A stretch of 64,000 bases of DNA from Halomonas sp. Bachu 37 (lineage in GTDB: Bacteria; Pseudomonadota; Gammaproteobacteria; Pseudomonadales; Halomonadaceae): assembly GCF_039691755.1 (NCBI RefSeq), contig NZ_CP137552.1, positions 2,108,001 to 2,172,000 of the forward strand. Reading direction: 5' to 3'. Below are positions 62,528 through 64,000 of this stretch, piece after piece (the stretch's first letter is position 1; every line of letters starts with the position of its first letter). Both the position numbers and the translations under genes were made by a program. The notes beneath the pieces are model-generated. The model did not search any database. It was given only the letters and a program-made list of their open reading frames with translations, and was not told where the DNA came from.

Positions 62528-64000
62528 TCAACGGTAGCGCAACTGTACACCGGCCTGACCCTGGACATCCTGCAACGCCAGAAGCAGGTCATCGCTGGGC
62601 GCCACCTTCCATTCGGCGGCCAGCTCGAGCCAGCCGCAGGCCTCGGCGTTGCGGTACTGCAGGCGAACGGGGAGCCCCTGTTCATCGCGATAGGGCGTCA
62701 GGCTATCGCGCAGGCTTTCCACCAGTCGCCCATTGACCCGAGCGCCATCGAGGGCCAGCTCCACCGCCTGGGCATAACGCCGACGCGCTTCCAGCATTGG
62801 CGTGACATCCTTGCTGCGCATACGCAGACCGCCGGAGTAGTCATCGCTGGAAACCTCCCCCTCGACGATCAGCACCTGGTCGGCATCGATCTGACTGCGC
62901 AGCTGTTCGAACAGTTCGCCGAACAGCGACACCTCGATACGCCCGGTACGGTCATCCAGGGTCAGAAACGCCATGGTGTCGCCGCGCTTGGACTTCATCG
63001 TCCGTACTCCAACCACCAGCCCGGCTATCCGCTGCGACTCGCGAGTGGGCCTCAGGTCACTGATGCGGGTGGAGACAAAGCGCTTGAGCTCGTTCTCGTA
63101 CTCGTCGATGGGGTGGCCGGTCAGATAAAGGCCGAGAGTGACTTTCTCGCCGGCTAAGCGCTCGCGATCCGTCCACTCCCGGGTGTGCCGATAATCGGCA
63201 TAGCCATCGGCCTGGCTTTCATCGACGAAGGCCTCGCCGAACATGTCGAGCATGCCGAGGTTCTGGTTGGCCTGGTTCTGGGCCGCGGCCTTCAGCGCGT
63301 CCTCCAGCGCCGCGCAGAGTACCGCCCGGTTCGGCCCGAGGGTATCCAGGGCGCCGGCACGAATCAGCGCTTCCAGGGTGCGCTTGTTCATGCGCTTGGG
63401 ATCGACCCGGCGGCAGAAATCGAAAATATCGACAAACGGGCCGTCCTTTTCGCGGGCGTCGACGATGGCGCCGATAGGCCCCTCGCCGACGCCGCGAATG
63501 GCACCCAGGCCGTAGACCACCCGCCCCTCGTCATCGACGGTGAACTTGTAGCCGCCGACATTGACATCCGGCGGCGTCACGGTGAGCTTGAGGTGACGAC
63601 ACTCCTCGATCAGCGGAACCACCTTGTCGAGGTTGTCCATCTCGGTGGAGATCACCGCCGCCATGAACGGGCCCGGATAGTGCGCCTTGAGCCAGGCGGT
63701 CTGGTACGAGACCAGGCCGTAGGCCGCCGAGTGCGACTTGTTGAAGCCGTAGCCGGCAAATTTCTCTACCAGATCGAAGATGTTGCCGGCAAGATCCTTG
63801 TCGATCCCATTGGCCGCACAACCTTCCATGAAACCATCGCGCTGCTTGGCCATCTCCTCGGGCTTCTTCTTGCCCATCGCCCGGCGCAGCATGTCGGCCT
63901 GGCCCAGGCTGTAGCCCGCCAGCACCTGGGCAATCTGCATGACCTGTTCCTGATACAGGATGATGCCGTAGGTCGGCTCCAGCACGGGTTTCAACAGCTC
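62528..64000 (-). CDS. dnaE: DNA polymerase III alpha subunit, N-terminal part missing
   Basis: The C-terminal ~490 residues of the replicative polymerase; the frame is open to the window edge. It covers the end of the polymerase domain (EPTYGIILYQEQVMQIAQ, FAGYGFNKSHSAAYG, YPGPFMAAVISTEM), the helix-hairpin-helix region (NKRTLEALIRAGALD), the OB-fold (MAFLTLDDRTGRIEVSLFGELFEQ) and the C-terminal tau-binding domain. The gene order dnaE-accA is conserved in gammaproteobacteria. Confidence 0.96.
   Translation of the reverse strand, partial: ELLKPVLEPTYGIILYQEQVMQIAQVLAGYSLGQADMLRRAMGKKKPEEMAKQRDGFMEGCAANGIDKDLAGNIFDLVEKFAGYGFNKSHSAAYGLVSYQTAWLKAHYPGPFMAAVISTEMDNLDKVVPLIEECRHLKLTVTPPDVNVGGYKFTVDDEGRVVYGLGAIRGVGEGPIGAIVDAREKDGPFVDIFDFCRRVDPKRMNKRTLEALIRAGALDTLGPNRAVLCAALEDALKAAAQNQANQNLGMLDMFGEAFVDESQADGYADYRHTREWTDRERLAGEKVTLGLYLTGHPIDEYENELKRFVSTRISDLRPTRESQRIAGLVVGVRTMKSKRGDTMAFLTLDDRTGRIEVSLFGELFEQLRSQIDADQVLIVEGEVSSDDYSGGLRMRSKDVTPMLEARRRYAQAVELALDGARVNGRLVESLRDSLTPYRDEQGLPVRLQYRNAEACGWLELAAEWKVAPSDDLLLALQDVQGQAGVQLRYR

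Overview
The window is a high-GC, tightly packed gammaproteobacterial chromosome segment. Protein similarity and gene order (fmt-rsmB-trkA-trkH, lptF/lptG divergent from pepA, holC and valS nearby, fre-ubiD, rho, dnaE-accA-tilS) suggest a halophilic member of the Halomonadaceae (Halomonas or a close relative). This is inferred from recognised families without a database search. I see no rRNA, tRNA, insertion sequence, prophage or CRISPR array. Both ends cut a gene: fmt at the left and dnaE at the right.

Layout. 1-12.5 kb is mostly housekeeping: fmt, rsmB, a dodecin, the Trk potassium uptake genes, a TraB-like membrane protein, a flavin reductase, a DTW-domain tRNA modifier, bioB with a BirA-type operator touching its start codon, a sirtuin, aceK, and a small ion channel that looks frameshifted. 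12.5-24.2 kb is an accessory catabolic locus: two divergent operons around a GntR/HutC regulator, each preceded by the same TGTATTA-N4-TAATACA operator. One operon encodes a LeuC/LeuD-type hydratase and a TRAP transporter. The other encodes an NTF2-like protein, an isocitrate-lyase/PEP-mutase-family lyase, an isochorismatase-fold amidase, two PuuE/cyclic-imidase-type polysaccharide-deacetylase-fold hydrolases and a fumarate-reductase-like flavoprotein. Read as a chemical sequence, these enzymes could take a substituted cyclic imide through half-amide, substituted succinate, maleate and malate to pyruvate plus a carboxylate. I consider this the best candidate for an undescribed system.

24.2-40 kb returns to core genes: recQ, a DUF1653 protein, tcdA, truC with a 15-bp tandem repeat of start codons, bfr/bfd, lptF/lptG, pepA, ilvE, holC, an MFS carrier, a small protein and valS. 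40.1-49.4 kb is a second accessory block on the plus strand: a phosphotransferase-fold protein, a YnjBCD-like ABC transporter, two transferases of the rSAM/selenodomain-associated type, a VTT-membrane-domain/flavoprotein-disulfide-reductase fusion and a SelD-N-like flavoprotein. Its substrate is unknown.

49.4-64 kb carries stress and envelope proteins, including a SodB homologue that has lost two of four metal ligands. It also carries a DAHP synthase gene with an unusually elaborate leader: a mini-ORF with a Tyr-Trp-Tyr-Trp-Phe run followed by mutually exclusive RNA pairings, then a second aromatic-rich mini-ORF and a 16-bp tandem repeat. After that come fre, ubiD, rho, ppx, tilS, accA and the 3' end of dnaE.
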